A stretch of 64,000 nt of DNA from Dallia pectoralis (Eukaryota > Chordata > Actinopteri > Esociformes > Umbridae), in the NCBI GenBank assembly GCA_029465975.1, contig CM055758.1:12712869-12776868 (forward strand). Reading direction: 5' to 3'. Numbering within the stretch: position 1 is the stretch's first letter; each line of letters opens with the position of its first letter. A program made the translations under genes and the position numbers. Below are positions 48,755 through 60,915 of the stretch, piece by piece. The notes below the pieces were generated by a model. That model saw only the letters and a list, made by a program, of their open reading frames with translations. It had not been told where the DNA came from and searched no databases.

Positions 48755-49790
48755 CAAACCGTTATGACCAGTGAAGTGAATAACGTTAATCATCTCTTAA
48801 CAAGTGTGTGTGCCAAGTCTGGGTAGACGTTAACCAAACAATCAATTATTGTAGTCAACGTGTTAAATGCAGAAGACATCAGCCGGAGTAATGACCTGAG
48901 TGACTTTGACAAATACCAAATTATTTTTGCCCGACTGAGGTCAGAGCATCTCTGAAATGACACAGCTTGTAAAGAATCCCTGGTCAGCAGTAGTGAGAAC
49001 ATATAGACAGAGTTCAGAGAGGGGACAAACCACAAACCGGCAACAGGATGTAGGGCGCCTAAGGATCGATCTGCGAGGGCAACAAAGGCATTCCCATCTG
49101 GTTGGAACTGATAGAAGGTCCACAAGTCAGTATAATAATGTAGAATCATTTAATTGTGGTTTTGGGAGGAATGCATCACAACACACAATCATACTCTGCT
49201 GTGTGTGGGGTTGTGTAGCCACAGACCAGTCAGAGAGCCCTTGATGACACCTGCCTACCATCAAAAGTGCCCCCAATGGGCCTGTGTGCATTGGAACTGA
49301 ACCTAGGAGCAGTGGAAGAAGGTTGCCTGGTCTGATGCCACACAGTTCTTTACATCACATGGTCGGCCGTGTGTGTGTCAACGGTTTGGCTGGACTGTAT
49401 GAAGAAAAGCCTGTGGGGCTCTCATGTGGATGTCAATATGACAGATGCTACCTACTTAAACATCATTGCAGTCCAGGTACACCCCTTCATGGTAATGGTA
49501 TTTCCTGATGGCAGTGGCCTCTTTTACCATAATAATGTGTCCTGCCACACTGCACACATTTTTCAGAAATGCTCCGAGGAACATGATGGAAGAGTTCAAG
49601 GTGGTGCCCTGGCCTCCAAACTCCTCAGATCTCAATCCGATTGAGCATCTCAGGGATGTGCTGGACCAACAAGTCTCCACCGGACATCTTCAGAGGTCTC
49701 GTAGAGTCCATATCCTGGCAGGTCGGTGCTCTTTCGGCAGCACACGGAGGACCAACGTCATATAAGGCAGGTGGTCGTAATGCTCATCAG
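48755..49790 (+). pseudogene. Tc1/mariner-like transposon remnant
   Basis: On the + strand 49590-49670 encodes EFKVVPWPPNSSDLNPIEHL, the conserved block holding the last catalytic acid of Tc1 transposases; CHTAHIF is seen just upstream. The frame breaks between these parts. Short inverted ends may be ccgttatgacca near 48758 and tggtcgtaatgct near 49772. No intact protein. Confidence 0.75.
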
Positions 49791-49999
49791 GATACATGCC
49801 TTTCAAAATAAAACATATTTCTCCACAGCTTGTACTTCACAGTCAATTGGAAGTGCCACTACTCCAGGCCAACGTGAGGACGTCAGCTAAGTTTGATAAT
49901 GCAAACTGGAATTCCGTCATTAAATTGAAAGCATGTTTCTTTGTGCAGTTCAAGGCTACTGTTGCATGTTCTACTTCTGTGCCTTGTGGTTCTATGGTC

Positions 50000-50240
50000 T
50001 CCTAGTGTACTAATCACCCTCACCTCCCTCTTATTTTCGCACTCTCTGCACTCTCCATTCTACCTGTCTTTCTCCAGCCTGTCCTCCCTCTACTCCTTTA
50101 CCCTCCCTTTCTCCTTGCTGTCCTTGTTCATCTCTTTAATGTAGTATCCACCCCTACCACCTCCTGTCCATTTCCTTCCTCTCCTTTCCCTCTCCTCTGT
50201 CCTCCCCTTTTCCTCCCTTTCTCCTCTGGGCAGTAACTAG
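50000..50240. repeat. Pyrimidine-rich low-complexity stretch
   Basis: ctccctctt/cctttct text with no fixed period; no gene. Confidence 0.6.
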
Positions 50241-50249
50241 CCTGTCTTT

Positions 50250-52900
50250 GTCCCCTGTTCTATTTCTGGAGTCCCATCATCATGTTACACCACTTTGTTC
50301 CAGAGCGAGCTGCAGCTTTAGATAGGACAAAGCTTTTTATAGGACACAGCTTTGTGGAGGAAACTTGCAAATCAGGATATTAATCTGCATGGTTCTGCAG
50401 TGAAACCTTGTCTCATATACAGTAGCTCTGATGACTATGTCACTGATCACATACTGATTCACCTTGTTAAGCCAGTTAAGCTAAGTTATCTAGACCAACC
50501 TGCCAAAACTGCACGACATTTTATTATGACTGAACACAACTATTTATTTGTCGGACTTGTCTTGGTTTTCTGCTTAAAACAATTGTGAAATATATAGCAG
50601 TTTATAGCAGCTAGTTAAACGTAAGCTATGTTAATGGACAAGTGACACCTATAAACATCTATAAACTCATCCCATCATAGGCAATTGAGAAATCTCTTCT
50701 GCAAACAGTGCCTCGAGTTACACCGTCGTTGTTATTTACCCCGATTACAGATTGGTGCATTTTGGTGAAGTGCGTTTTGTACATATTTATGTATTTGGAC
50801 ACTCTGCCTGTCTCTACAGACACCTAACTGAGCCGGACTGACCTCTGGAGAGAGGATGACTGTAAACCCTGCCTAACTAAAAAAACGGTTAAAAAGCACA
50901 AATAGAGACCAATCAGGCTGTGCGCTGTCTCAACCTCATACTACCATTATGCTTATCGCGAAGATATACAACGATATCACTGCTAGCCAATATATACTAC
51001 CTATTCACTGCTAGCAAAGATATTAAACAATATCACTGCTAGCAAATACATACTACCAATATGCTGCTAGCAGGTAAATACTACTACATTGCTGCTAGCA
51101 AAAATATAATACCATATATGATATTGATGTTTTCCCATCCAACAAGGCATGACCACTTCTATGTTAGAAATTATTTTCTCATTTGAATAGGAATTAATCT
51201 ACGTGTGAGTAGTCATATTTGGTAGTATCACAGGGTTCTCCTAAACTTGTTGAAAAGGACTTTCTACTGTTTGACTGCATGTAAAACCCACATGGTGCTA
51301 ATCAGTTCAATCAAGATTGGCTAATAAGGGTCAGATGAAGGTTGGAACTAAGATGAAACTCTGAATAAGCCTTGATTGGCTCATTAAGGATCTGACCTCG
51401 TCACTAAATATGTGGATCTGGGGGTGGGCAGCAGTGGAAAAGTGGGGTTTCTGTTCCTTGCCTGCGCTAAACTGATTTGTAGTAAAAAAACATCCTGTGA
51501 TGTAAAAATGCACATGAAACACTTTAATAATTTTTAAAAAATCATGTATATATATATATATATATATAAAATATATTGTATTTATGTATCATTGATTTTT
51601 TTTATTATGAAATGGATAAATAACGTAAAAAAATTGCCCAATATTGCCTTAGTACATTAATCTCAGCCGACAGCAAGCGAGTAGATTTCTGTCACATGGC
51701 AGTACGGAATAAATCATTATGTTGCTCAATATTTATTGGGGAAAATAAGTCTTATAACATGAACCTCTACTATTATACTGGACATTTTCAGAGGTTAGGT
51801 CAGCTATACCACTGTATATTAAAAAAATACAACATTTCATGCATATCGAATCTTTTTTGAATCATCAAACACCGTTTTTGCTGTCTGTCCACTGTGATAA
51901 CTGAAATTAGTTTTAGACCTCACTATCAATCAGCTTGATCCTGCTCCAGAAATAAACATTTTACACAATTTTGTTTCCTATTAAATGAATGTGGTTCCTC
52001 ACATCTCCTAAAAGTACTGTGTTCTGATCCAATTGCACCCTGATATTATGTTTTGACAGTTATTGATCAGACCAGAATGTGCCACTGTTGATTAGTACCA
52101 CTGTTTACTGCCCCAAAATGTGTGCATTTTTTAATAATCAATTTCCCACCAGGTCAAAGTTAACCAATTTCATCTGTAACCTAATCTGCTGCAGTGGATC
52201 ACAATGACAAAATATTTGCACAGAAAGGCATTTCCCCAGTAATTTCTTGCATAATACATTTTACTGACAAAAATGAGTCCAACATTTTTCATTTTCCATG
52301 TCATGACATTTTTTATTGACTTACTATCCTTGCATAAATGTCTGGATGGAAACCTGAGAGAGAAAAACAGTAGGAATGCAGAGAAATAATATAAAAAAAG
52401 ATAAGATTTGAAAATGAAAAGTGTTGACATTTAAATCAAACAACAAATAGCCCGGTACTGATCTGATAAGAGTGATTCAAAGTAAAAGAACATAATAAAC
52501 AAGTGCTTGCATCTCCAGGTTTTTATTGAGAACAGACAGTGAGAGCTACACTGATAAGCAGTAATGTTTCCCCTCTGATCAGAATGTCAACAGGTTTCTG
52601 GGGCTCTGGTCAATATTGTCTGTAATAAAGTTTTTATTGCCACAAACTTGCCAGACACATCAATCCCCTACACTCTCTACACATCTGATGTGATTTAGAG
52701 AATAGGGAGAGAATCATTCTTACTCTACCTTGCTCGCTAACGTAGCATTTTACAGTAGTCATGCGCACAATTCCTTGAGAAAATGCACCTTGTGGATGTT
52801 TCTATATGCCTTTACTGGCATAATGGCTCTGTGTATTATGCATTGTGCATTAAGCCAGCATGTATAAGCTTGGTATCTGTGTAAATTAGTACTGACAGTG
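50250..52900. other. AT-rich intergenic sequence
   Basis: No gene. A degenerate repeat with cactgctagcaaa recurs about five times at 50968-51105, and a short (TA)n lies at 51547-51568. Confidence 0.5.
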
Positions 52901-52929
52901 AGAGACTAGGTCACAGGTAGTACTTCTGT

Positions 52930-53213
52930 ATAACTCCACACAACCCAGTGATAGTAAAAACCTCTTCTTCTGAGTCTCTAATATTCCGTTTTAGCTGTGC
53001 GTTGTTTGCCCCTATTAGTCTGCCTATTCAAGTCTCTGTTTCACTGGGTTGTGTGGATAATTTTAATTGTCAAGTTTGGATGACCTGTGTTGCAGCCTTT
53101 TGGTAAATTGTTTTGTTAGTAGAGTATGACGTTTTATTAAAATTGCTTTTTGTTTGAAAACAGCTCTGCGAACGCATCCTCCTTCAGCGACAAACACCAG
53201 CAAAACCGTGACA
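52930..53213 (+). mobile_element. Possible LTR end fragment
   Basis: The stretch ends aaaaccgtgaca after a ttttattaaa signal, resembling the 3' end of a + strand LTR. It contains a 16-bp perfect inverted pair (52936-52951 and 53041-53056). No start or target duplication found. Confidence 0.3.
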
Positions 53214-53379
53214 GACAATTGCTGATGCTAAGAGTTTTAAAAGAACTTGACTTGAGACTAGTTATAAGGTCTAGTTATAGGGTCTCAATGTCAGATTTCT
53301 TTTGATTTTCCCATGATGTCATGCAGAGACATTGAGTTTAAAGATAAGCCATAAAATACATATACAAGTATACATGTAC

Positions 53380-53557
53380 ATAACAGTACGTAACACTTAC
53401 ACTCACCCAAGACATCGACGTGGCTTAGATAACCAACAATGTGAAAAGGCTCAACTTACAAAACTAATTACAAAACCCCCACCTGGTGTGAGCAATACGC
53501 TAAACCAATTACCCAACTAAATACACCCAGAGTGAGGAAGGATCCTCACTCGTGACA
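53380..53557 (-). repeat. LTR of element 3 (3' LTR, outer part decayed)
   Basis: Shares acttacaaaactaattacaa, the cacctggtgtgagcaatacg block and ctcactcgtgaca with 58389-58710. Confidence 0.7.
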
Positions 53558-54714
53558 TGACTCCTCTGCAAAGACTGGGCTTCCAGACCGGCCAAGCCTA
53601 CATCATAATGTCAGGAGAGGGAGGGTAAACCCAGAAGAGGTGGTTCAGCCGGGGGTCTCTCCTGTAATGTTCTCCGCCACGGAGGCGGTTTCTCTGTTCT
53701 CTTCTCCCATTTGACCGGCAGAGGGAAGGTCATGCAGAGGAAAGACCGGCAGAGGGGAGATTGGTATTTGGGAGACCTGTCACGATAGCGGGCTTCAGAG
53801 CAGAATTGAGGACAAGAGCGCAGAGTTTCTTTAGTTCAAAGGTTTATTAAGTCCAGGACTGGCGAGACAGGCACTGGTACTGGGAACTTCGCAACACTGA
53901 ACAAACAATAAAGAAAACAGATAACAGATTAAACTCAAGATTTCAAGGTTTCAAACTGATCGAATCCTCTTAATTAAAGTCATCTCTAACCCCCTCAAAC
54001 ATTCCTTCATACAAAATAATAACATACCAAGCATATGAATAAAACAGACAGGAAACATAACTACAAACCCCTAATAATAAAACAAGCATAAGAATAAACA
54101 CATACAAGAAAAAGAACCAACGTACCTGAACAAACAATGACCCGACAAACACACAGAGACACAGGGGAGACTATATACTAAACATAATGAGGACTAACAA
54201 GCAACAGGTGAGAAAAAGGGCGGGAAAATTAAGGTAATAGGGGAAATTAGGGACCCAGGATGAAACACTACAAACACCCACAAGATGGAGACAAACAAAC
54301 ACACCACAACACAGGAACACACGGGAACACCCGTGAACCATGACAGTACCCCCCCCCCTCTAGGCGTAGCTCCAGAAGCGCCAAAAATAAACTAAAACAG
54401 AGGACTACAAACTGCTGTGGGGAGGCGGCAAAGGCGGAGGGGAGGGATGGAGGCGAGAAATCAAAAACAGAGAACTAAAACCTGTCCCCTGAAATGGGGA
54501 CAGAGTCCAGGATGTAGTCCAGACAATCAGGCAGAGATAGGGCAGGCCTAGAGGGAGACCCCAGTAAGGCAACCGAGTCAGGGGGCCGGACAGAGGAAAG
54601 CGAAGCAGAGGCCCAGCCGGGCGGATGCGGGTCAGGAGGCCGTAACGGCTGAGGCGGGTCAGGAGGCCGTAACGGCTGAGGCGGGGCAGAGGACAGGACA
54701 GGCGGATGTGGGTC

Positions 54715-55400
54715 AGGAGGCCGGCCTGGAGGGAGCGGATCTGGAGGTCGGCCCGGAGGGAGCGGATCTGGAGGTCGGCCCGGAGGGAGCGGATCTGGAG
54801 GTCGGCCTGGAGGGAGCGGATCTGGAGGTCGGCCCGGAGGGAGCGGATCTGGAGGTCGGCCTGGAGGGAGCGGATCTGGAGGTCGGCCCGGAGGGAGTGG
54901 ATCTAGAGGTTGGCCCGGAGTGAGCGGATCTGGCGGTCTGCCCGGAGTGAGCGGATCTGGAGGTCAGCCCGGAGTGAGCGGATCTGGAGGTTGGCCCGGA
55001 GTGAGCGGATCTGGAGGTCGGCCCGGAGTGAGCGGATCTGGAGGTCGGCCCGGTGGACACGGGTAAGGTGGGCGTGCCGGAGGACACGGGTCAGGTGGGC
55101 GTGCCGAAGGAGACGGGTCAGGAGGTCGACCAGGCGGAGACGGGTCAGGTGGGCGTGCCGGAGGACACGGGTCAGGTGGGCGTGCCGGAGGACACGGGTC
55201 GGGTGGCCGTGCCGGAGGACACGGGTCAGGTGGCCGTGCCGGAGGACACGGATCAGGTGGGCGTGCCGATGGACACGGGTCAGGTGGGCGTGCCGGAGTA
55301 CACGGGTCAGGTGGGCGTGCCGGAGGAGACGGGTCAAGAGGTTGACCAGGCGGAGACGGGTCAGGTGGGCGTGCTGGAGGACACGGGACAGGTGGCCGTG
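54715..55400. repeat. 27-30 bp GC-rich arrays in element 2
   Basis: Two adjoining arrays: ggagggagcggatctggagg-type units (54715-55050) and cacgggtcaggtgggcgtgc-type units (55060-55390), opening frames on both strands. Confidence 0.9.
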
Positions 55401-55647
55401 CCAGAGGAAAGGGAATAGTCTTAGCCACGGGAACAGGCTTAGGCAGGGTGACGGCCTCAGGCAGGGTGACGGCCTCGAGGACAAGACGGGGCTCGAGGAC
55501 AGGACTGGGCAGAAGGACAGGACTGGGCACAGGCTTGGGAACTGGATCTGACACAGGCTGGGGGACGGACACTGGCTCAGGCTGGACGGGAGTAAACTCC
55601 AGGGCTAGAGTGAGCTCAGGGGAGGAAACAGGGACTGGCTCAGGCAA
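54964..55647 (-). pseudogene. Element 2 Pro-rich repeat ORF, downstream part
   Basis: Same frame as 56553-55885. Contains PVP/LP repeats and then a (PPARPPDPC)n array from 27-bp units at about 55040-55390. Low complexity, no domain recognised. Confidence 0.35.
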
Positions 55648-55950
55648 GGAAACAGGGACTGGCTCAGGCGAGGAAACAGGGACTGGCTCAGGCGAGGAAA
55701 CAGGGACTGGCTGAGGCGAGGAAACAGGGATTGGCTCAGGCGAGGAAAGAGGGACTGGCTCACGCGAGGAAACTGGGACTGGCTCAGGCGAGGAATCTGG
55801 GACTGGCTCAGGCGAGGAAACTGGGACTGGCTCAGGCGAGGAAACTGGGACTGGCTCAGGCGAGGAAACTGGGACTGGCTCAGGCTAGGAAACTGGGACT
55901 GGCTCAAGCTGGTAAACTGGGACTGGCTCAGGCTGGGGAACGGCCTCAGG
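55615..55950. repeat. 24-bp array in element 2
   Basis: Unit gggactggctcaggcgagga plus aact or aaca, about 13 copies; one copy carries the g-to-t change that makes the TAG on the - strand. Confidence 0.92.
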
Positions 55951-56553
55951 CTGGGGAACGGACTCATGCTGGGGAACTATGCCATGGGCAGTCTCGGAGA
56001 GAGGGACAGGGTCCAGAATTGACAGGAGATGAGGGGCACGGATGAAAAACCGGGGAATCAGAAAAAGCAGGGCCTGCGGCCGAAGCCCGCCTCGGTGGGC
56101 TAGCCAAGAGATGAGTTCGCTGTACAGCCTCGTCTCCTCATCCGGGGCAACCAAAGTCTCTCTCACCCAGGCCAGGTAGTCAACGACGACCACCCGGTCC
56201 TCCGGTAATGCCTCATTCAAGACCAGTGGGATTGCCAAAGGGGGAACTGGCATGGAGTACTGAGCAGGAACCAGTCTCGTTGCCGACGAACCGGCGACCA
56301 GTTCTTGGGGCAGAACGGGGCGGAAGCCGTCTTGGGAAACGGGGCGGATGCTGTCTTGGGCAACGGATTGGCCCCCATCTCGAGTAGCGGAGAGGCAACT
56401 ATCAGGGACTGCGGGTTGCCAGCCATCTTTAGCTGTGGGGCGGCAGCCATCTTTAGCTGCGGGGCTGCAGCCATCTTCAGAGGAGTATGTAAGCATCCCA
56501 GCCGTACTCCACCTCCGGATACTCCTCCTCCTCAAACTCCTCCACTGACTCAA
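55885..56553 (-). pseudogene. Element 2 gag-like ORF, stopped in its repeat tail
   Basis: A 222-codon - strand frame. An N-terminal repeat (KDGCRPTAKDGWQPA-type) is followed by a non-repetitive block DYLAWVRETLVAPDEETRLY and SELISWLAHRGGLRP, plausibly a gag-like helical region, then a VPQPEPVPV repeat. A TAG at 55887-55885 ends it; the same codon is TCG in the neighbouring repeat units, and the same frame stays open beyond to 54964. So a single base change may separate two parts of one older ORF. Function unknown. Confidence 0.45.
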
Positions 56554-57088
56554 AAGGGAGTGTCTCTCCCCAATCTCGAACCGCTCCGTAGTCGGCCGGT
56601 ACCCAGACCGGTGGTGGAGCCGATGGTCGTGGAGGGAGAGGTGGTCCTAGCCGTATCGCGCGCCGGCGAAAACAGGCAGGCACCTCAACAGGCTAGTGGT
56701 CGGCTAACCAAAAGCCTTCCTTCCTCTGCTGTGTCCTTCTCCTGGGTCGGGTCTTTCTGTCACGATAGCGGGCTTCAGAGCAGAATTGAGGACAAGAGCG
56801 CAGAGTTTCTTTAGTTCAAAGGTTTATTAAGTCCAGGACAGGCGAGACAGGCACTGGTACTGGGAACTTCGCAACACTGAACAAACAATAAAGAAAACAG
56901 ACAACAGATTAAACTCAAGGTTTCAAACTGATCGCATCCTCTTAATTAAGGCATCTCTAACCCCCTCAAACATTCCTCCATACAAAATAATAACATACCA
57001 AGCATATGAATAAAACAGACAGGAAACATAACTACAAACCCCTAATAATAAAACAAGCATAAGAATAAACACATACAAGAAAGAGAAC

Positions 57089-57530
57089 GAAGAGAATGAA
57101 AGCTGGGTCATGACCGAAAGAACGAGATCGCGGGTACAAGCGGACGAAATGGGTTTTCTCAGAAAGGTGGCTGGCCTCTCCCTTAGGGATAGGGTGAGAA
57201 GCTCAGTCATCCGAGAGGAACTCGGAGTAGAGCCGCTGCTCCTTTGCATAGAAAGGAGCCAGTTGAGGTGGTTCGAGCATCTTGTACGAATGCCACCTGG
57301 GCGCCTCCCTAGAGAGGTGTTCCAGGCACGTCCAGCTGGGAGGAGACCTCGGGGAAGACCCAGGACTAGGTGGAGAGATTATATCTCCACACTGGCCTGG
57401 GAACGCTTTGGGATTCCCCAGTCAGAGCTGGCTAATGTTGCCCGGGAAAGGGAAGTTTGGGGTCCCCTGCTAGTGCTGCTACCCCCGCGACCCGACCCCG
57501 GATAAGCGGTTGAAGATGAGATGAGATGAG
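57089..57530 (+). mobile_element. 5'-truncated LINE inserted in an LTR of element 2
   Basis: 442 bp flanked by a 12-bp duplication aagaaagagaac (57077-57088 and 57531-57542). The + strand encodes the C-terminus of a LINE ORF2: FLRKVAGLSLRDRVRSS, QLRWFEHLVRMP, RRPRGRPRTRWRDYIS and LLPPRPDPG, then a stop and a (GATGA)n-type 3' tail ending gatgagatgagatgag. This is target-primed insertion of a truncated copy. Confidence 0.9.
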
Positions 57531-57765
57531 AAGAAAGAGAACCAACGTACCTGAAAAAACAATGACCCGACAAACACACAGAGACACAGGGGAGACTATA
57601 TACTAAACATAATGAGGACTAACAAGCAACAGGTGAGAAAAAGTGTGGGAAAATTAAGGTAATAGGGGAAATTAAGGACCCAGGATGAAACACTACGAAC
57701 ACCCACAAGATGGAGACAAACAAGCACACCACAACACAGGAACACCCGTGAACCATGACAAGACC

Positions 57766-58388
57766 GATAGATGGGAGACCGATAGATGGGAGACCGGTAG
57801 ATGGGAGACCGGTAGAGGGGAGACCGGTAGAGGGGAGAGGGACCACTCATCCAGACACGGAAGGGGCTAATCGTCCAGGTATGCAGGGGGGTAAGAGGCC
57901 ACGCCCCCAGGCCCACCAGGTTGTTATAGGCGGCGGCCGGCTCTGGTACGCTGTAGATGGGGGATGCAGACAGCTCCAGCCATGCCCTCCACCACCTCCC
58001 AACCACCTCTGGGGGCTGGTTGATTAATCCCTCTGGGGACCTCTCTGTCCTTGATGTTGGTGGCTGGAGCTTTGGTTGTGACTGCAGCTTCTGGGTTTTG
58101 TCTCCCCTTGTCTGTTGTTGCGGCACCAGGGCCGTGGGTGTTCTCCCCGCATGTTTTCGGGGAAGCTTCGCGAGGTGCCCTCTTGCCTTACCGCAGTCCC
58201 GGTGTAATCGGCCCTGATTGCTGCATAGGTGCCGGAGACTCCTTTTCAGGAGTCTCCGGCTTAGACCAGTCCCAGTACTCCATGGGGCGAAGGTGGGAGA
58301 AATTCTCCCCGGAGCTGTAGCAATAATCTCCAGGGAGACCTCCCACCCTCAAGTTCTGCTGGATATCCATTTGTTGGATTGGTTATTC
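57766..58388 (-). pseudogene. Element 3 interior: gag-like and repeat modules
   Basis: On the - strand 58370-58188 gives EYWDWSKPETPEK and QQSGPITPG, matching element 1's module. 58070-57960 gives SPEGLINQPPEVVGRWWRAW, matching element 1's 43-residue module. A short (gaccgatagatgggagacc)-type repeat follows at 57761-57840. Frames are interrupted between modules. Confidence 0.6.
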
Positions 58389-58710
58389 TGTCACGTAACA
58401 GAGGTGTAGTATAGAAGAAAGCCAGGCTCAGAGCGTTTATTTTCGAATTAAAAGGGTTTATAATTAAATAAAACACACCGTAAACGGCAACACATAACTG
58501 TATACTGTACGGTATACTGTACACTCAGAGAAACATTACATAACATTTACACTCACCGAAGAGATCGATGTCAACAATAACCAACAATGTGAAAGGCAAA
58601 CGCTCAACTTACAAAACTAATTACAAAAACCCCACCTGGTGTGAGCAATACGCTAAACCAATTACCCAACTAATTACACCCAGAGTGAGAAACAACCCTC
58701 ACTCGTGACA
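58389..58710 (-). repeat. LTR of element 3 (5' LTR)
   Basis: 322 bp, TGTCACGT...CGTGACA; partner at about 53380-53557. Confidence 0.7.
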
Positions 58711-60840
58711 TGAAATGTGAAACAATAGAATTGTTCGATTTTTTAAAACATTTGAAAAGTTGTTATTTGTGTATCGGAATCATTCAGGAGCGAGATTTTT
58801 GCATTACCTTTTTATGTGGTCTTTCCTTGGTTACACTTTTCAAAGTCAACAAATTTAGTTATTTGTTTTCATCTTGTCCTCTTAGTGCCAAATAACAGCA
58901 GAAGCCCATTATTCTGAGTGCAGCCTTCCTTTTCACAAGCATTTGCTATGCAATCTGATCAGACTCAATGCCCAGAGCTGCTACTGACAAAATATGTTTT
59001 AAAAGATGTATGCTTGTTCATTAAACACACACATTTAAAGAGTATTACCAAATCTAAAAATCATAGGGATCAGTTCTGGACCATTTCATTAGCTTTTGTT
59101 TCATTCTCAGATTCTCAGGAATTTTAAGGTAAACAAATATGGTCAAAGGGCATTTTTGTAATGTCTTGTGTCCTTCCAAAACAAGATGATTTAGTTACCA
59201 GGATAGGAAAATTGAGTCTTCAGTAAAGCCCAGACATAGAGAAACAACATCCAGACAACTTTATCTGCTGAAAGCTACAGGAAGTCTTAAGAAAAAGTAA
59301 AATGAACATCCTAAGAACAAGCCAAAAAGGTATTGATGTGGTCTTCAGTCCTGATTCGATAATGAAAAATGTGTTTTTATGTTGTTTTTGGTTAATTATC
59401 AGAATTGAAATTTGACATTATTTACAACTTCTACCTAATTCTCTGTAAATTACATTACCTGTTGCTGCAAAAAGTTTTCCAAAAATAAATGACATTATTA
59501 TTCCTTTAGTGAATATTACTACATAATGTGTATTGGCTTTTTAGCTTGATATAGCCTTTCTTTTAATTAAACACTGCCATCAACACATACAAAATCTCTT
59601 AACCTGACATGTTTTTATGATGTCTTTAAAGGTACATCTTTTGGGGGCTTTAAGAAAGTAAATATTCAACAATTGCTGATCATTAACGAGGTATAATTGG
59701 AATAATAACACATTAACAAAGACCTAAAACAAATACGCACGCACAGCTTTAAACATATCTGCACTTTGATCTCATATCAAGTGCATATTTTAGAAACAGC
59801 ATATGCCTGCTGCCAATGCAATATAAACGGGGTCAATATAATGATGATTCAACCAAAATCCCTCCAGTAAACGTGTTTATTCACTTGAATGCTTCTGGAT
59901 TGTAAACATACAGATGGATATTTGACTATTTTGAATTGAGGAGAGAGAAATATATTGAGAGAATGAAAAAGTGTGTGCAGGTCACATCTCTATTCTCTTT
60001 CTTTGCCTCTATCTCATTCTCTTTTGATAGTTGGTCGAGAGGACTGGGCTCTAAGAGCATAACAGGGTTCAGATGGAGTTGCTCTATAACCTCCAATGCC
60101 ATAAAGGTCAGTGGATTTCAACTGAAGGGTAATACATGGTGCCCTGGCCACCAATACATGCGATAAAGAGATGTGAATGCAAACCATGGTGGATAGGAGA
60201 ACCAGTGTTAGAGATGCCAAGTCAAAAAGATCTATAGAGAAAAGTGGATCATTGTCAGGTTTTCCCAATCCTTTAAATGGGCCCACAATGTGATTACTCA
60301 AATCAGATAGGGATATATTTGGTAGACTTTTGGCACTTTTTATATTGTGAAGGTGGAGCACACCTAGTATCGAAATATCAGGGATGGTGGACATACATGT
60401 TTAGCAGTAATTCAGTTGATTAGTGAAATAGCATGAACATTCTGTGTTTTACCTTATCAAAGAAAAATATATAGCTGATAACAATTGGCAGATTTTGTTT
60501 GAGGATAATAAGAAGTTCAATCAATTTACCTTTTTAAATACCTTTTTGTCTGGTTTTCTTAGTTTGAGCCAAGTTTAGATATATGAAGTAATTTGAAATG
60601 AAACACAATAAAAAAAGATTTAATATCTCAGTCACTTCTCTCTCCAATCAGTCTTCATTCCCTTCTCTCGCTTTTTCTGTTCCTCTCTCTCTCTATCTCT
60701 CTCTGTCTCTGATTAGCTGAGTTTGTCAAGTTAATTTCCCAAGGTGCTGTTGGGCAGATGGTCAGCACTAAACTGTTCAATATGCTCAGCTGTTCCTGTT
60801 CATTAGCATATTTACCTATGTGAGTGTGTTGGTGCATGTA
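58711..60840. other. AT-rich intergenic sequence
   Basis: No gene supported. A 126-codon - strand frame at 60014-60394 was not recognised and lacks splice context. 60690-60830 is unique and balanced with gattagctgag and attagcatatt, a weak candidate regulatory block. Confidence 0.4.
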
Positions 60841-60841
60841 T

Positions 60842-60842
<1 letters not shown>

Positions 60843-60914
<72 letters not shown>
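60843..60914. repeat. (GT)n microsatellite
   Basis: Pure GT run of about 36 units. Confidence 0.95.

Positions 60915-60915
<1 letters not shown>

Larger units (their letters stand above)
53778..57760 (-). mobile_element. LTR element 2 inserted in element 3
   Basis: LTRs 53778-54345 (568 bp) and 56758-57760 (1003 bp because of an internal LINE insertion) begin TGTCACGA and end CCATGACA. AGACC flanks both ends (53773-53777 and 57761-57765). On the - strand a run of G before ggtac and the 3' LTR at 54345 forms the polypurine tract. The 2412-bp interior encodes only a gag-like frame and Pro-rich repeat arrays; no enzyme domain seen. LTRs differ by several indels and substitutions, so it is older than element 1. 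Confidence 0.85.
53380..58710 (-). mobile_element. LTR element 3: small non-autonomous LTR element hosting element 2
   Basis: The right LTR 58389-58710 begins TGTCACGT and ends CTCGTGACA. The left copy ends the same way at 53557, and its inner part from about 53380 matches, but its outer start is diverged or lost. After subtracting element 2 and one copy of the target duplication (53778-57765) the interior is only about 843 bp, with modules related to element 1 on the - strand: WDWSKPETPEK and PEVVGRWWRAWLEL. This is a very small, probably old non-autonomous element. No target duplication found. Confidence 0.65.

Noticed and set aside
60014..60394. 126-codon - strand ORF as an exon
   Set aside because: No family recognised, no convincing splice sites; may be old transposon text, but there was nothing to support it.
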